Positions 22,505 to 34,299 of a stretch of 64,000 nucleotides of DNA are shown piece by piece (position 1 is the stretch's first letter; every line of letters starts with the position of its first letter). A model generated the notes under the pieces. That model made no database searches, was not told where the DNA came from, and saw only the letters and a program-made list of their open reading frames with translations. The stretch spans positions 1 through 64,000 of the forward strand of contig ARYC01016986.1 in assembly GCA_000711775.1 (NCBI GenBank), written 5' to 3'. Source of the DNA: Oxytricha trifallax (Eukaryota; Ciliophora; Spirotrichea; Sporadotrichida; Oxytrichidae). The translations under genes were made by a program, and so were the position numbers.

Positions 22505-25320
22505 ATGGAATAAGGTTTTACACAGAAACTTAGTGAATTGAATGTAGATAGTGCATCATAAAAATGCTTTACAAGCCGCACCTCATAAGAAAAATAATAA
22601 TTATTAGGAGTTTAATTCAAGAAATTAGATATCAATTCTTCAAGGAAATAACTAAATACATAGAATAGCATATTTAGATAATCGAAAAATTCAATAATGA
22701 GCTTAAAGAGTGCAGTGACATCCAGAGATAATGAGATAATTCAACCTGCTCATAAAGTTTCAGCTTTCTTACTTAAGAATAGTATCTTAAATAAAATAGA
22801 CAGAAAGCCTAAAAGGTAAGTTTATTTTGAACCTTTAAATTATTAAATTATTCTATTAGGGATCTGCTACATCATATTGTGTAAGACATGCAATTAACAG
22901 AGGAGAAAGAACTTCAAGACACTTTAAATTTAATGAATTATCATTTCAATTCTTAGCAATAGTAGACTCAAACCAAGCATCCCTATTTACATGATAGACT
23001 TTATTCTCATAAAACTTATTAAAGAGTGTCATAAACTAGTTACTAATTAAATCGAAAATCCAGTTAGCCAGTACTTTTTCAAAAGTTAAACCAAAATGAG
23101 TTAAATAGTTAATTGCCCTTACCAAATAACGATAATAATCTAAATGAGTAATAGAAACAGCCATAATCTTAATTATAGTTATAAAATTGGAACATAAAGC
23201 AAACTAATACAATAGATTTCCCAATTAGTGCGACTAGTACCCAATAAATCTTCTCATAGAAAAATACTTAGTAACTTACATAAATATAGAAAGATAGGTT
23301 GAGATAAAGCTAAAACGGGTATACTCTTGATATAAAATAGAAATTCGGACTTTCTGATTGCAATTAGTGCAGCTAACTTCAAATAATTTTAAGTAAAGCG
23401 TTAAGAATCGTTTAAAAGCTTGAGCCAGACGTGAATAATAAGGCCATTAAAACAAAAATAGAAAAACTGTTTAATAAAAGCATAAGAGTCAGCAGAGGTT
23501 TGAATTTTGAGTCATCAGATGAGGAAAATTAAATACTCTCAGATATCGATAGAGTCAATAAAAAAGGAGGAATGAGCCCTAAAAGAAGAAACGGGTTGAT
23601 TTAATCGTTATAAAATGACATTGAAATCTTTAAGAAGCAAAAGATAGATCTTGAAGCTTCAAAACTGAAAATATAGCTATAGTATGAATAGTTATAAAAA
23701 AGGTTTGAGACTTATAAAAACGAGATAGAAAGGGAATTCTAATTTACAAAACCATCGGGAGAGCAGTAGTAAAATCATAGGCATTAATAAAGTGAAGATA
23801 GACGGATTGATAAATAGCAGACATCTAGAGACACTAGCGAGGTATCTTATAGGAAAAAGATAAATGGGAAAGTTGCTTTTTTAAAAAAGCAAATATGCTC
23901 ATCTGTTAGTAATCAAATTCATTCAAACAATAGCATGAATTAGCAAAATTATGATAAATTCTCAAGTTTCTTGATCTTAAACAATCTTATGCATGAAATG
24001 ATGTATACACTTGATTAGGATAAAGTATTTCAAAGTATGGGCACCAAATTTGAAAAACTACTATCTTGTGATCAAGTGATAATTTTGAAAATAGTTGATA
24101 ATGAAAAGCTTGACTGGGCAAACTGCATGAATCGAAAGTAGCGAAATTTAATTGGCAAGCTTAATTTAAGAGATAAATTGATCTATGAATGCTTTTCAGA
24201 AAATGAAAGTATTGTGATAAATGAGCCAGATAAAGATTTGCTATATCATCCCAAACTAGCTAAAACTTTTCATATTACTCCATAAGCCTATAACGTCCTC
24301 GCTTAACCAATATTATCTCATGATTAGTAAGAAAATTATTTTATTTTATGAACATATAGAGGTTATGTTGGTGGGATTATGCTTGCTTTTAACAAAAAGA
24401 ACTTTTCAACTTAAGATGGCTAATTCACTGAATTTTCAATGGACGATTAGAAGGTTGCAAAGTTATGTGCAAACTTGGCTGCTCTATACATGGCAAAGTT
24501 GAACATCTATGAATAATCTATTGCTGAAAAGAACTCAGTCAATTTTTATCTGAATTTTGTAGATTAAATACTCAAGCATGTAAGTATTATTTAAGCAATT
24601 ATAGTTATTTAGCCAAATTGCTACATGTTCTAAGAAAGTGTTAAAAGAGCTACAGCTTAATTGTTTAATTGTGAGAGAGCAAACTTTATGTTTTGTGATT
24701 ATGAAAAAGGAGAACTTTACAAAAACTATCTTGACGAAAAAGGAAAAGAATAGGTTGAGACTTTTAGTTTGTAAAAAGGTCTGGCTGGTTATGTAGCAAA
24801 CAGCATGAACCCATTAATCTCAAATTAAATCGAAGATGACACAAGATTCTTGTAAACTATCGATGATCCATAGTCACAAGAATTCAATGCGAACACAAAA
24901 TCAATATTATCTGTGCCTATTTTGACAAGTGAAGAGTAAATGCAAGTTGAATCATTAGATGTGTAATGTCCAAGAGGAGTTTTGTAACTTATTAACAAGG
25001 CTCTTGATAAAAAGTTCGTGGAAGATGATGTGAGATAAGTTTAACTTTGGGGATTTATAGTAGGTAGAGCTCACTAACTAATCAAACAGCTGGAAGAATT
25101 TAATTCATTTAAGAGCAATTTTGGGTTAATGTTTGATGCCACTAATAGGGCTATGATGAGCATAGATGCTAATACAGCTTAGATGAACTAAGTCTTATAA
25201 ACATTTTTGGGTCTTAATATTGATAAAATGATATAAGCTTTAAGTCATTTTTAATCATTTTAATCCACACATCAAGGAATTTTATTTGTTTATATAATAA
25301 CACAATTACAAATTCAATGA
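22505..25320 (+). CDS. GAF-domain protein (two GAF-like modules)
   Basis: ATG 22505, TGA 25318-25320. The first third is low-complexity with many TAA/TAG-encoded Gln, then a coiled segment near 23.6-23.75 kb. A first GAF-like domain includes DKVFQSMGTKFEKLLSCDQV and YVGGIMLAFNKKNF. A second includes LYKNYLDEKGKEQVETFSLQ, KGLAGYVANSMNPL and GVLQLINKALDKKF, which are classic GAF features. GAF domains bind cyclic nucleotides or other small ligands; no catalytic domain follows, so a sensor or scaffold is likely. Introns: about 44 bp near 22.81 kb and about 33 bp near 24.33 kb. Convergent with the next gene (85 bp between stops). Confidence 0.75.
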
Positions 25321-25404
25321 TGAACAGAGACTTGAGACTTCTATAAGATGACTTAGATTGATTTAAGAAATTAAATTTTAATAATGTTTTAAGACATTTT
25401 AACT

Positions 25405-26655
25405 TCATAACTTAATTTTAAAAATCATTTCTTTAGGCTATATCTGTAGTTTAATAGGTTGCTAATAATTTCCATAATTGAGAAAATCGTACTACCTTGA
25501 CTGCCAGGGAGAATCCATCGATATTTATTACTCTTTATTATCATTGATTTATTTCATTTCCTATTAACTTCTTTCATTAATTGAATCATTGATTTTTAAT
25601 GATAGTCTCTTTAATTTTGTATTAATACTGGATCTTTCAATTTTCTTTAAATTTATGCCTCTCTTCATACTTTTACTGTAATATTTCTCAAATTTAGTTT
25701 TCTTTAATTCATCTACTAATTAAATATTAACTGGTGTACTTTCTTGCATAATCGACAATGACTCATTAGATTTTCTATCGAAGCTATTTACTCTCATTGT
25801 ATTTTCAAGTGATTGCTTCTAAGAGAAGAAATTTTACTTGAATTGACCTTGTTTTCTTGCAAGTAAAGGGTTGAGATAAGTTTAATTTTTGTCTCTTGAA
25901 GTATAATTTAGGAATTCTGATAGTTTTTCTCTTTATGGATTGTGCACAGAATTAATCATGTCAACTACTCCTTCCAAATTCACAAGGCGTTTAAGATAAT
26001 CTTTCATTTCATACTACTCACCTGAGAGATTTAGATCACTCTGCCTTCTTCTTTGACTTTGTGAATTCTTGGCTTTATTCATTAAATCAGCTGTATTTGG
26101 GAATTGATTTTACTGAAATGATTGATATTTATCGATATCCTTGGTCTTAGTGATTTCTTGATTAGAAAAGTCTTAAATACTAAAAGAAGCATGCTGTATA
26201 TATCTGCTATTCAATTTATAATTTGGCATAGCTTTAGGACTTTATACAAAATTAGTAGTCAGGTCTTTTACTTTCTTATTTGGATTAATGCTACTTAAAA
26301 AATCTGGTTTCTTGAACTTAACATACTTTTTATCCTATAAATTTATTAAGGCAATCAATCGCATCTTATAATTAAAAAATGGTACTAGACTTTTAGGAAA
26401 TATTAAAACTATTTTAAATGTTTAGCATTATTATACTGGTGAAAGCGATGGTAATAGCAAAGGATTTAAATTGACTTTCTTCCCCTCATTTTACTAATTT
26501 AATCTTATCCCACTATTTTTAATATTTTATGATTCATAGAAACTTATTTGATCCAGTGGCTGGTACTAATATTATTGGCCATTATTTGACCTTCTTCTGG
26601 GTAAAGAACTGCTTAAAATTGAGGATAATTTAAGTTATTCCAGCTCAGCAGCCAT
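25405..26655 (-). CDS. Unrecognised Gln/Ser/Lys-rich protein
   Basis: A long continuous reverse-strand frame from ATG 26655 to TGA 25405, using TAA/TAG as Gln throughout. It contains SINPNKKVKDLTTNF, a basic patch SQSQRRRQSDLNLSGE, and YEMKDYLKRLVNLEGVVDMI. A weakly coding segment near 26.35-26.45 kb could be a short intron. Mostly low complexity, no domain recognised. About 415 codons. Confidence 0.65.
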
Positions 26656-26897
26656 TTCGTTTTAGTTCGTTCGCAACTTTAATCTGTTCATTATTTTTAT
26701 ATAAAAAAGTTAATTTATAATTTAAATCCTTACTAGCACTTTTAATCAAGCATTTGCTTAGATATATTTTATGGTATAGAATAAATTTTTCAAAATTTTC
26801 AAGAATTAGTTATAAATCTTAATGTCTAAATTTGCTATTTATATGTTTAATTGCTTACTATAGATTATTGTAATTGAGATATAGCTCAATTTTTTTT

Positions 26898-29550
26898 TCA
26901 AATATCACTGCAATTTGAACTACTATCCTCGGAATCTTCATTATCACTTTATACTTATATTTTCGATTTCTTTTTATTAATACTTGGTTTTAAATCCACA
27001 TTTATATCCTCTTCATCATCATCATCGTCATGGATTGTTTTGCTGTTGTGAGATATTATAAAATTTAATAATCTGATCTTAAACTTTCAATGTATATATA
27101 ATATTGCATCATCGTCTTCCTCATCATCATCCTCGTCGTCTGCACCATATTAAATTTTTGGCAAATCCATAGTCCAATCTGTTTTTCCTTGTCTATCTCC
27201 TCGCATTTTAAGAATAATTTTTGACTTTTCTTCATCCTCCTCATCTTCGCTATCAGATACTTGTTTGACATTCTTTTAAATGACTTATTTAATTTATTGC
27301 TTGGCTTATTCTTAATTTGACTAGTTCACAGCAAATTTCTCTGGTTAATAGGGAATTTGGTAAAGATTTTATTCTTCTAAAGGTTTAGTATCTTATGTAT
27401 AGGATATCTTAGGTGATTGAAGTTTTACTGGACTAATTTTTCTTGAGTATTAAAACTGGAAAGGTGCCTCTTCTTGAACTTATAATTATTGAGTTTCTTG
27501 TATTTGGTTTAGAAATTGAGGAATAACTTTTGTTTAAATTTATTAGTCATACTCATTCTTTTCTTCAGCTTTATACTTTTGACTTAGAGGAGGACTTTCA
27601 TTTTTAATCTGAGTAGGAAGATTAGTTTAATTAGCTGTATTCAATATCTTTGGGTTTTTAAGCTATTGGAATTACTGTTATAAACTGCTTACGATTTGCT
27701 AAGAAGGTCCGCTTGTTTTCAGACGATCAACTAAGGGTTTACGTTTGAATATAGCTTGTTCGATCTTCTTGAAACTATATGGATTATAAGTATGGTCCAC
27801 TCCTTTCTCCTCATCAGAACTACTTTAACTTGACTTTGAAGATTCTTAAGATTGATCTCTCTTAAGATCTTCAGAAGAAGATGAGTTGCTTCTCTGATCT
27901 TTATTGACCTACTTATTCACATTGTTTAACACATTTCTTGAGCCCTTAGGTCTATTGGCTGCAAATTAATCTTCATATTGGTTCTTCAAGTTAGTTTTTA
28001 TGGAATTAAGTTCATTTCCTAGAGTTCCACTCATTACAGAAGATTATGACCGTTTTAGTTTCGAATTAGAGCCAGATTTCTAATTAGACAACTCGCTTAT
28101 TGTTTGAGATGAAGCGATATCTTAAAAGTTCTATAGTATGTTCTGATTATTAAAGTGCTGCTGAGTGTTCTATCTCTATATCTCATTAACTTGCTGTTTA
28201 TTTTTTCTTTGATTTCGACTTCTCTTCTCACCAAGTATAGATCTATCTGGAATGGGTATTTCTTGATCATCTATCATACTTGTGTTGTTACTTCGTTTTT
28301 AGCTTCTTGAATTAGAATATTTCTCTTCTTCATCTATTTGCATAATGCCATTTTGCTAATTATTTTAGATCAAGTTATCTAATCTACCTAGAGTTTCAAT
28401 TTGACCCAGTTCAAATCATTCTTAGTAGCTTTTTTGCCTTTAATCGATCTAAGAATGCGGAACCATCATATTTAGTGGGAATTCTGCAGTTGGTTGGCTT
28501 ATAAGTAAATTCTAATTCATATCATTGGTTTGATAGTTTTCAATAACTGGATAATTTTATTAAGTAGAATATGCTGCACTTTGATATTGATTGGCATTTT
28601 ATGATGTTTCTTACTACTGGTTTGCTCTTTACTGATTGCTAAAAGTATTTTGTTATGAATTCATACTATGAAATTCTTGATTGTTGCTTGCTGAAGTTTA
28701 ATAAGCTGTTGTTTACTAGGATAGATTTTTATTCAATTAAAGTTACTACTAGTGCAACATGGAAGTTAGATTATGAATTTATTAAGTCATAAGCTCTATT
28801 TATTTGGACATCGCATTTATCTAAGTTTACTAAGTTACGAAGTGCTACATTGATCTTGGAGAAGCATGAATATGCTCTAATCCTTGTAAAATTTAAGGAA
28901 TTTTAGGATTATGTTAATTGTTGAAATCTTAAATCTACATGTCTTACTAATGTTAGAGTTAGTTCTTTATAGATCTTGATCTTGATGTATTTGAAGAGTG
29001 TTTCATAATTTCTTATATTTAGAGCTCTTTTGAATTTCTCATGTCATCATTGCCCAATATATTCTTTAAGTTATCAATGGTTAATGGGGCAACTATAGAT
29101 TCATGATTTCCCTCTTAATTCTTTTATAAATCTTGGTTTTGTAGTCTCTGCTTACTCAGACTATTTCTAGATCTATTTAGATTTTAAGATGATTGATTGT
29201 TATTTTGAGTGGACTTTTGGATAACTTGCTGATTTTATTGATTTATATCAGTACTTTTTCTACTTTTAATTTAGTCTTTTGAGATTGGGAGCATGTTGAA
29301 TTACTGAGGCATTGGCACTTCAAATTAATCTTATTCTTAATAATTTAAAGTAACAAATTGCTAAGGTGCTTTGATGTCTTATTTTTATATGATTAACTTT
29401 GAAGGAGAATTTGATTAGTTTGATCTCTCTTTAGCTGATTGAATAGGCTTTCTATTAGATTTTTATTGAGATGTGATTTCTTAAAGTTTTAAGGGGTTAA
29501 TTGGATCCTTTTTTACACCTTAAATCTAAAACTTAAATTTTAAATTAAAA
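26898..29550 (-). CDS. Large Gln/Asn-rich protein with acidic tail
   Basis: Reverse strand, from about 29550 (start not resolved; no in-frame ATG near the first good codons) to TGA 26898-26900. The N-terminal half is extremely Gln/Asn-rich. The middle has SNSKLKRSQSSVMSGTLGNE and a Ser/Glu/Asp patch (SSSEDLKRDQSQESSKSS). The C-terminal part has SKIILKMRGDRQGKTDWTMD, then runs of Asp/Glu and SDNEDSEDSSSNCSDI. Two in-frame TGAs fall inside pointer-flanked inserts (27030-27116 and 28404-28436) that would be removed in the macronucleus. Perhaps a nuclear scaffold or transcription-related protein; no domain recognised. Confidence 0.65.
27030..27116 (-). other. IES with 10-bp pointer GACGATGATG
   Basis: Reverse-strand GACGATGATG is present at both sides (forward 27020-27029 and 27107-27116). 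The 87-bp AT-rich insert carries an in-frame TGA. Removing it with one copy fuses two acidic runs (EEDDD to DDEED) in frame and gives the longer natural C-terminus. Because the pointer lies in a GAT repeat, its exact edge could slide. Confidence 0.78.
28404..28436 (-). other. Candidate 33-bp IES, pointer CAAA
   Basis: An otherwise open frame of more than 800 codons is hit by one TGA at 28416-28418. CAAA repeats flank a 33-bp segment holding it. Removal keeps the frame (AGG CAA ATT GAA). A 4-bp AT-rich repeat is weak evidence; a real stop separating two genes is the alternative. Confidence 0.45.
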
Positions 29551-29786
29551 ATTTTGTAAATATCATTTTTAAGAGATTGATTAATAATTAAAAGCACCTT
29601 CAACGATAAAGTAAAAGAATTATTTAAATAATTTTTGGTTAATATAATTAAAATAACCATTTACAATATCAATGCACAAATTTAGTAAAAATGAAATTTT
29701 TTAATTTGTAAAAGAGTAAATAGTTTTTGAATTTGAAAGTTGTAGATTTTAAATTTAAATTTGAATTATTATGAAATTATAATTAA
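29551..29786. other. AT-rich intergenic
   Basis: Probably contains the unresolved first exon or promoter of the preceding minus-strand gene. Nothing else seen. Confidence 0.4.
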
Positions 29787-29882
29787 TATTTGGTTGCTAG
29801 TCAATTATCATACTTAGTACTAATATATATATATATATATATATATATAAGGGCTTCCATCACAAATCAACTAGCAACCAAA
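29787..29882. repeat. Small inverted repeat with (AT)n core
   Basis: TTTGGTTGCTAGT at about 29790 pairs with ACTAGCAACCAAA ending at about 29882. Between them lies a perfect AT dinucleotide run at about 29824-29849. It may be a tiny MITE-like element; it sits exactly at the border between AT-rich DNA and the GC-rich locus that follows. Confidence 0.6.
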
Positions 29883-29963
29883 TTTTTAGAGTGAGTATTT
29901 AAGTATTTTAATATATTAAATCAAACTTAAAAATTATTCATAATAGCTGTTGCACTGAGACTA

Positions 29964-30698
29964 ATGCATAAGACATAGCCCTACAAGCAGGACCACTACG
30001 AGCCGCCTCTGACCTCGCCCTCAGTGCAGCTGTCGCCCTCCGTGCTGCCGCCAGGGATGGACATTGAGATGGGCGAAGAGCCTACGATGGGATGGTGGAA
30101 GCTGGCCCCGAAGATTGCATGTCTACTGCAAAGCATCTCCCTCAGAGAGCACTCCATTCAAAGCTTCGTCTAGATCCTGAAGACCCTCTTCAACGAACAC
30201 ACAGTCAATCACCACTGGGTCCACATTTCGAAGGAGATCGAGCGCCATACTGGGAAGCAGAGCCTTGAGCTAGCATTGAGGACGCCAAACGAGAAAGAAG
30301 GGGACCCTATAGGAGCCTTAGATCCTGCGCTTGGTGATAAGAAGCAATCAGAGTCGTTAAAGGGCGTGCCCAAGGTTAGAGGTGGGGGCCCTATTTAATA
30401 TACACGGTAAAACTAAATCAAACAGACTACGATTAACAAGCACATGTTCTCTTCACTCTAATTGGAATTGACGCAAACGAATCACTCGCCCTCAGTACTG
30501 TCCTTTGATGGATGTGCAGATCCATCTGAAGGAGTGTCATCATGGGGTGGTGACTTACCTTATAATAAGAGAGACATTAAGAGACCCCAAATACCTTGTT
30601 ATAGAGGTCCTCTCGATCAACTGCACTATCCCCACCATGACCTGGTCCCTCCTGATGTACTATACAAAGGGGTTTAAGCACTCAAATCATCTGCATGA
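29964..30698 (+). CDS. GC-rich ORF, unrecognised (foreign composition)
   Basis: A 244-codon frame, ATG 29964 to TGA 30696. The first 130 codons are strongly G/C-ending (PPLTSPSVQLSPSVLPPGMD, KLAPKIACLLQSISLREHS) and use TAG as Gln (FVQILKTL), so the ciliate code still applies. The second part (after about 30400) is less convincing and overlaps antisense coding at 30.56-30.85 kb; the true 3' limit may be earlier. Composition differs sharply from both flanks. No domain recognised. Confidence 0.5.
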
Positions 30699-31000
30699 CT
30701 TACATTTCGTTCACCCTTTAGAATTGCACTTAGGAAATAAGAGTTGATTTGCTTGAGGCTTGGCAGGTGCGCCAAGCAGTCCTGCGTGAGAAAGAGATAC
30801 AGATCCCGCTAGCTGTTGAGCTTGGTCTGCACTTCCAGGTAGTTCAGTTGCAATTACGACATCGATTTCGCTAATAAGATTATCTACTAACTAAGAGATT
30901 CGTGAAAATTTGTCAGATTGACACAGGACTCTTGAGCCTCCCTAACAGTAAAATTATTTGTAATACTATACTTCTTATAGTAACAATGAGATTCCGCTGA
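30560..31000 (-). CDS. Second copy of the transposon minus-strand ORF (fragment)
   Basis: The reverse strand encodes VQTKLNSQRDLYLFLTQDC, then NSYFLSAILKGERN, a GT-AG intron at the same place as in the 2.6-3.5 kb gene, then RRDQVMVGIVQL. Codons in the central block are GC-ending. It is flanked on both sides by plus-strand coding, so this locus is either an element with genes on both strands or a scrambled gene with an inverted segment. Confidence 0.55.
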
Positions 31001-31074
31001 GCCGCTTGCAGACCCCTTTGGAGGAAGGAGCCCTCCCGGCAGAGGAAAAGCACTACATTTACAGGGCAAGGGCA

Positions 31075-31222
31075 CTCCCCAATGGGTTTTGGGGCAACAA
31101 CTGGGCAGTTATATCAAAGATCTGGCTGTGCAAATATCGCGCATGGACATGCTCTGGCTCCCACAGGAGTACCTGCGGGCCTTAATAGCCGCCCTAAACC
31201 ACTTGGGCCTCGAGAATGTCTG
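31075..31222 (+). CDS. GC-rich coding block
   Basis: Plus-strand frame reading GQQLGSYIKDLAVQISRMD and PQEYLRALIAALNHLGLENV, ending at a TGA. Helical, G/C-ending codons. It probably belongs with the downstream ORF at 31.48-32.2 kb through an intron or IES (31.22-31.48 kb holds a further GT-AG intron near 31.46 kb). Unrecognised. Confidence 0.4.
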
Positions 31223-31509
31223 ATTTAACGATGGAATTTTTGAAATCTTAAAGTAATTTGGGGGGAACACAAAGGCCTTTTTCCAAATTCTGATGCTTGA
31301 TTATCTCGGCCCCTGCGAAAGATGTCTGAGTCGGAACTTCCACCGTTGTGAGATAAACTGAGGTGGTTCGAGTGGTGCCACTGACCGCCCGCCGGGCTCG
31401 AATTTAACCCCCTTATCGACTGCAATACATTTTTCAAAAATAACCTTTTTGCAAATATCAAAAGTAAGTACCCCCTTCCCCAGATTTACTTGTCCCTTTT
31501 AGTGCAGAG

Positions 31510-32200
31510 TAGATGATGAGACTAACTCAGGGAGATCGAGGCAAAGGGTTTCCGCTACATCAAAGGGGAGAGGGCCCGCGAGGCAAAGCGATTGAAGGCG
31601 TCAGAGACACAGAGTGAATACGTGAGCGTGGAGGAGTCCGAGTAGATCGAGCAGTTGCTTCAGACCAAGGAGAAGCTCGACCTAATCTTCAAGTACATTC
31701 AGGAGCTTGAGACACATGAGGAGCTGCCCAGATACGAGAAACTGATGAAGGCTACCAGGGCACCCCCCAACCATCAAGAGGCGGTGATCATGGCCTGGCA
31801 CTGGCATATTGCGACACAGCCACGAGGAAACCTCCAGCACTTCAAGCAGGACCTCAAGGACGACTACAAGAGGATGAAGCCCAAGGCATGGAACCAGCTC
31901 ACCAAACATCAGAAGCTCCAGAAGAAGCAGGACATGCTGCAGATCATGATCGACACCTCCGAGAACCAGATAGGCGATCATCTCAAGGCCCTCTACACTG
32001 CCTGCCCGCTCCTACCCATCACCGTGCTCACCAGACTCATGAACGAAAGCACCAGTCGCGAGGTGCAGAAGCTCAAGTAGTGGCACACAGAGCACATCGC
32101 CCCCGTGGCCGCCAAGATCAGGAAGGGAAAACAATCCCAGGAGTTCGTTGAATTTGTGGAGCCCCTCATCAAAGAGATTACCAGAGAGTTCAAAAAGTGA
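31510..32200 (+). CDS. GC-rich helical protein, unrecognised
   Basis: A frame with strong G/C third-position bias up to TGA 32198-32200; ATG 31655 is internal and the real 5' exon is upstream. Sequence includes EREAKRLKA-like charged helices, EELPRYEKLMKAT, HQKLQKKQDMLQIMIDTSEN and EPLIKEITREFKK. A diverged relative lies on the minus strand at 50.58-51.1 kb (NQQKLQKKQELLQEMINTSK), so it is a dispersed family, probably element-borne. Mostly alpha-helical and lysine-rich; no domain recognised. Confidence 0.6.
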
Positions 32201-32345
32201 AGATTTAGTATTTGAGTAATTTAATTAATTAAAGCATTTGGTTTGTATTTCATTTTCACTTTCGCCAAATTTCACAATCTTTTATTATATACTTGATGTC
32301 ATTCGTAAAATATTTAGATAATCTATATAATTCTAGGGGAAAAAA

Positions 32346-34299
32346 TCATTAATTAAACCTTGAGTATTGATATTTTAAATACTCTTCTATATAATTAACA
32401 TACTTATTCTTCTTTTAATTTGAGGTCTTATCAATAAAATTAAAAATAAAAGTTTTTTTAATGTACTCTTATACCTAATATGAAGAACATGAAGATAGAT
32501 TTTGAATTATATATGGCTTAAATTATAGTTGAGCTGCTTCCCGATTAATGACTGATTTCTTATATAAGATTTTCCATTCACCAGACTTAAATTGTACTTG
32601 ATAGAACTATGGATATTTCCCTTGATTAAAACTGACTATTAAGAAAGATGTCAATCTGTTCGAGAGAGAAAGTTTTCCTTTGTCTTTGAAATTTCTACAT
32701 AAAACTAATCTCATACATGCAGACCATACATATTAAGAATTTATATCAGATACCCCGAAAAACCATAGTCCAACGATTGAAGAAGAAAAAACTTCTTAAT
32801 CATTTGGCATTAAGGGGTAAACTCTCTTATCTTGATCTATGCTGATAAATCCTGAATATACTCTTGAACCATCATTTATGAGGTTTGATTAAACTGTCTT
32901 TTTATCTTCCTCAGATTATCTCCCAAGAAGCAGTCTACTTAGGGGTGTTGATATAATTGTTGTTTTTGGTACTGAGATTATTGTAAAATTTATGTCAGGG
33001 ATGAGCCAATTAAAGCCAATTAATAACTTCTGTCTTCCTTAATCTGCTTGAATGAAGTAAAGCAGTCTTGTGAAGTCCAAAATTGTTAGCTACTATGTAT
33101 CAGCTTCAAATGAATACTTTATTTTGCCACTATTTTGTCTTATCTACGATTTATCTCCATCTAGCGCTTCAAGCATATCTACTATATGGAATTTGTCGTC
33201 ACAATTTGCGTTCTTGACTTTCTTTATAATATCTGACATCATTGAAATTAAAATCTCTTTGCTTAACTTTGTTGATTTACCATCTCCACTAACTGATTTG
33301 CAGATGTATTTTACACCATATTTGCAAATATCGTTCCCATCAAGTCTATATGAATTATTAATTAATCATAAATAAATCCTCACTTTTTGAAATAACTCAT
33401 TGATTAATAAAAGTTATCAACATTAATCTGCAGATCATTTGTCTTCCTTGCATAATCTAATTTAATCTCAAAATTTCCCTCAAATTTATCCATTTTAGAT
33501 TCTTTCATAAAAGTTTACAGAGAGAGACCCCAGATCTAACTCAACATCTTAGATTCAATTTAAATTTAAGTAGTATCTTTTAACAAGAAATCTTCTATTA
33601 AATTCAAGTTTATTGCATTTCTCATTGCTAATGGGTCCTAAAATATTATATAAATAAGTTTATAATCAATTTACCTCTAATTGGAAGAAGTTATAACTAA
33701 ATATATCTTAATCCATTACATTAATCTAAATAAATTTCAAAATTACTAAAATAAATTGAACTATAAGAACAAATGATTATAAGTCCTGTCTTCTATAAGC
33801 TTCTAACTTGAATCTTTTAACAAAAAGCTTCAATGACTTTATCTCTAATGCTCATAGTAGAATTGTTTTTATCAATTTTTTAATCATCTCTGATTTATTT
33901 ATTCTTTTTATTATAATATAAAAATTATAGAGGAATTTTTTGTAAAATCAATACTAAGAAACACAAACTTCTCACTATTCTTAATGATTTTAGTGTTCAA
34001 TTTCATTATAAATGATTACGAGATTAAAATTCTCAAGAGAAATTCGTACGATTATTTATTGATTGTTACATTTCTAGGAAAAACTCCACAATAAAAAAAT
34101 ACCCTCCTAAAACCTCCAAACTAATCTTTTTATCATCTTTATCTGTATTGTTGAAACTTTATTTATTTTCTTCATTTGTCACATGTTGCTTTTGAGAATC
34201 TTTTCTTTTAATCGAAGAGGTCTACTATTGATAATTCCCTTAAGAAAATGGATTGCTTTAAGATGACAATTAATTTTTAATATTTGACACTTCGTTCAT
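32346..34299 (-). CDS. STIL/Ana2-like centriole assembly protein
   Basis: ATG 34299, TGA 32346. Middle segments read TPLSRLLLG, YSGFISIDQDKRVYPLMPND, SSSIVGLWFFGVSD and QYVWSACMRLVLC, followed by SFLIVSFNQGKYPQFYQVQF. This order (TPLSR.L, PL.P.D, .GLW.SGV, ..VW..C.R) is what I recall of the STIL N-terminal domain; STIL proteins recruit and control the cartwheel at centrioles/basal bodies, apt for a ciliate. Introns: about 38 bp near 33.37 kb and about 37 bp near 33.66 kb. An unresolved IES or intron lies at about 33.85-34.06 kb. Annotation by motif memory only. Confidence 0.6.

Noticed and set aside
24584-24610. GTAAGT..ATAG as a 25-bp intron in the GAF gene
   Set aside because: Removing it shifts the frame; the unspliced frame continues as a good GAF-domain linker.
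29824-29849. (AT)13 run as a functional element by itself
   Set aside because: A simple microsatellite; only the flanking inverted repeat makes it worth listing.
31682-32193. Leu/Val-rich minus ORFs and the 87-aa plus ORF
   Set aside because: Mirror frames of the G/C-ending ORF that ends at 32200.
33070-33375. 101-aa plus-strand ORF
   Set aside because: Antisense of the STIL-like gene, whose minus-strand frame continues with consistent motifs on both sides.
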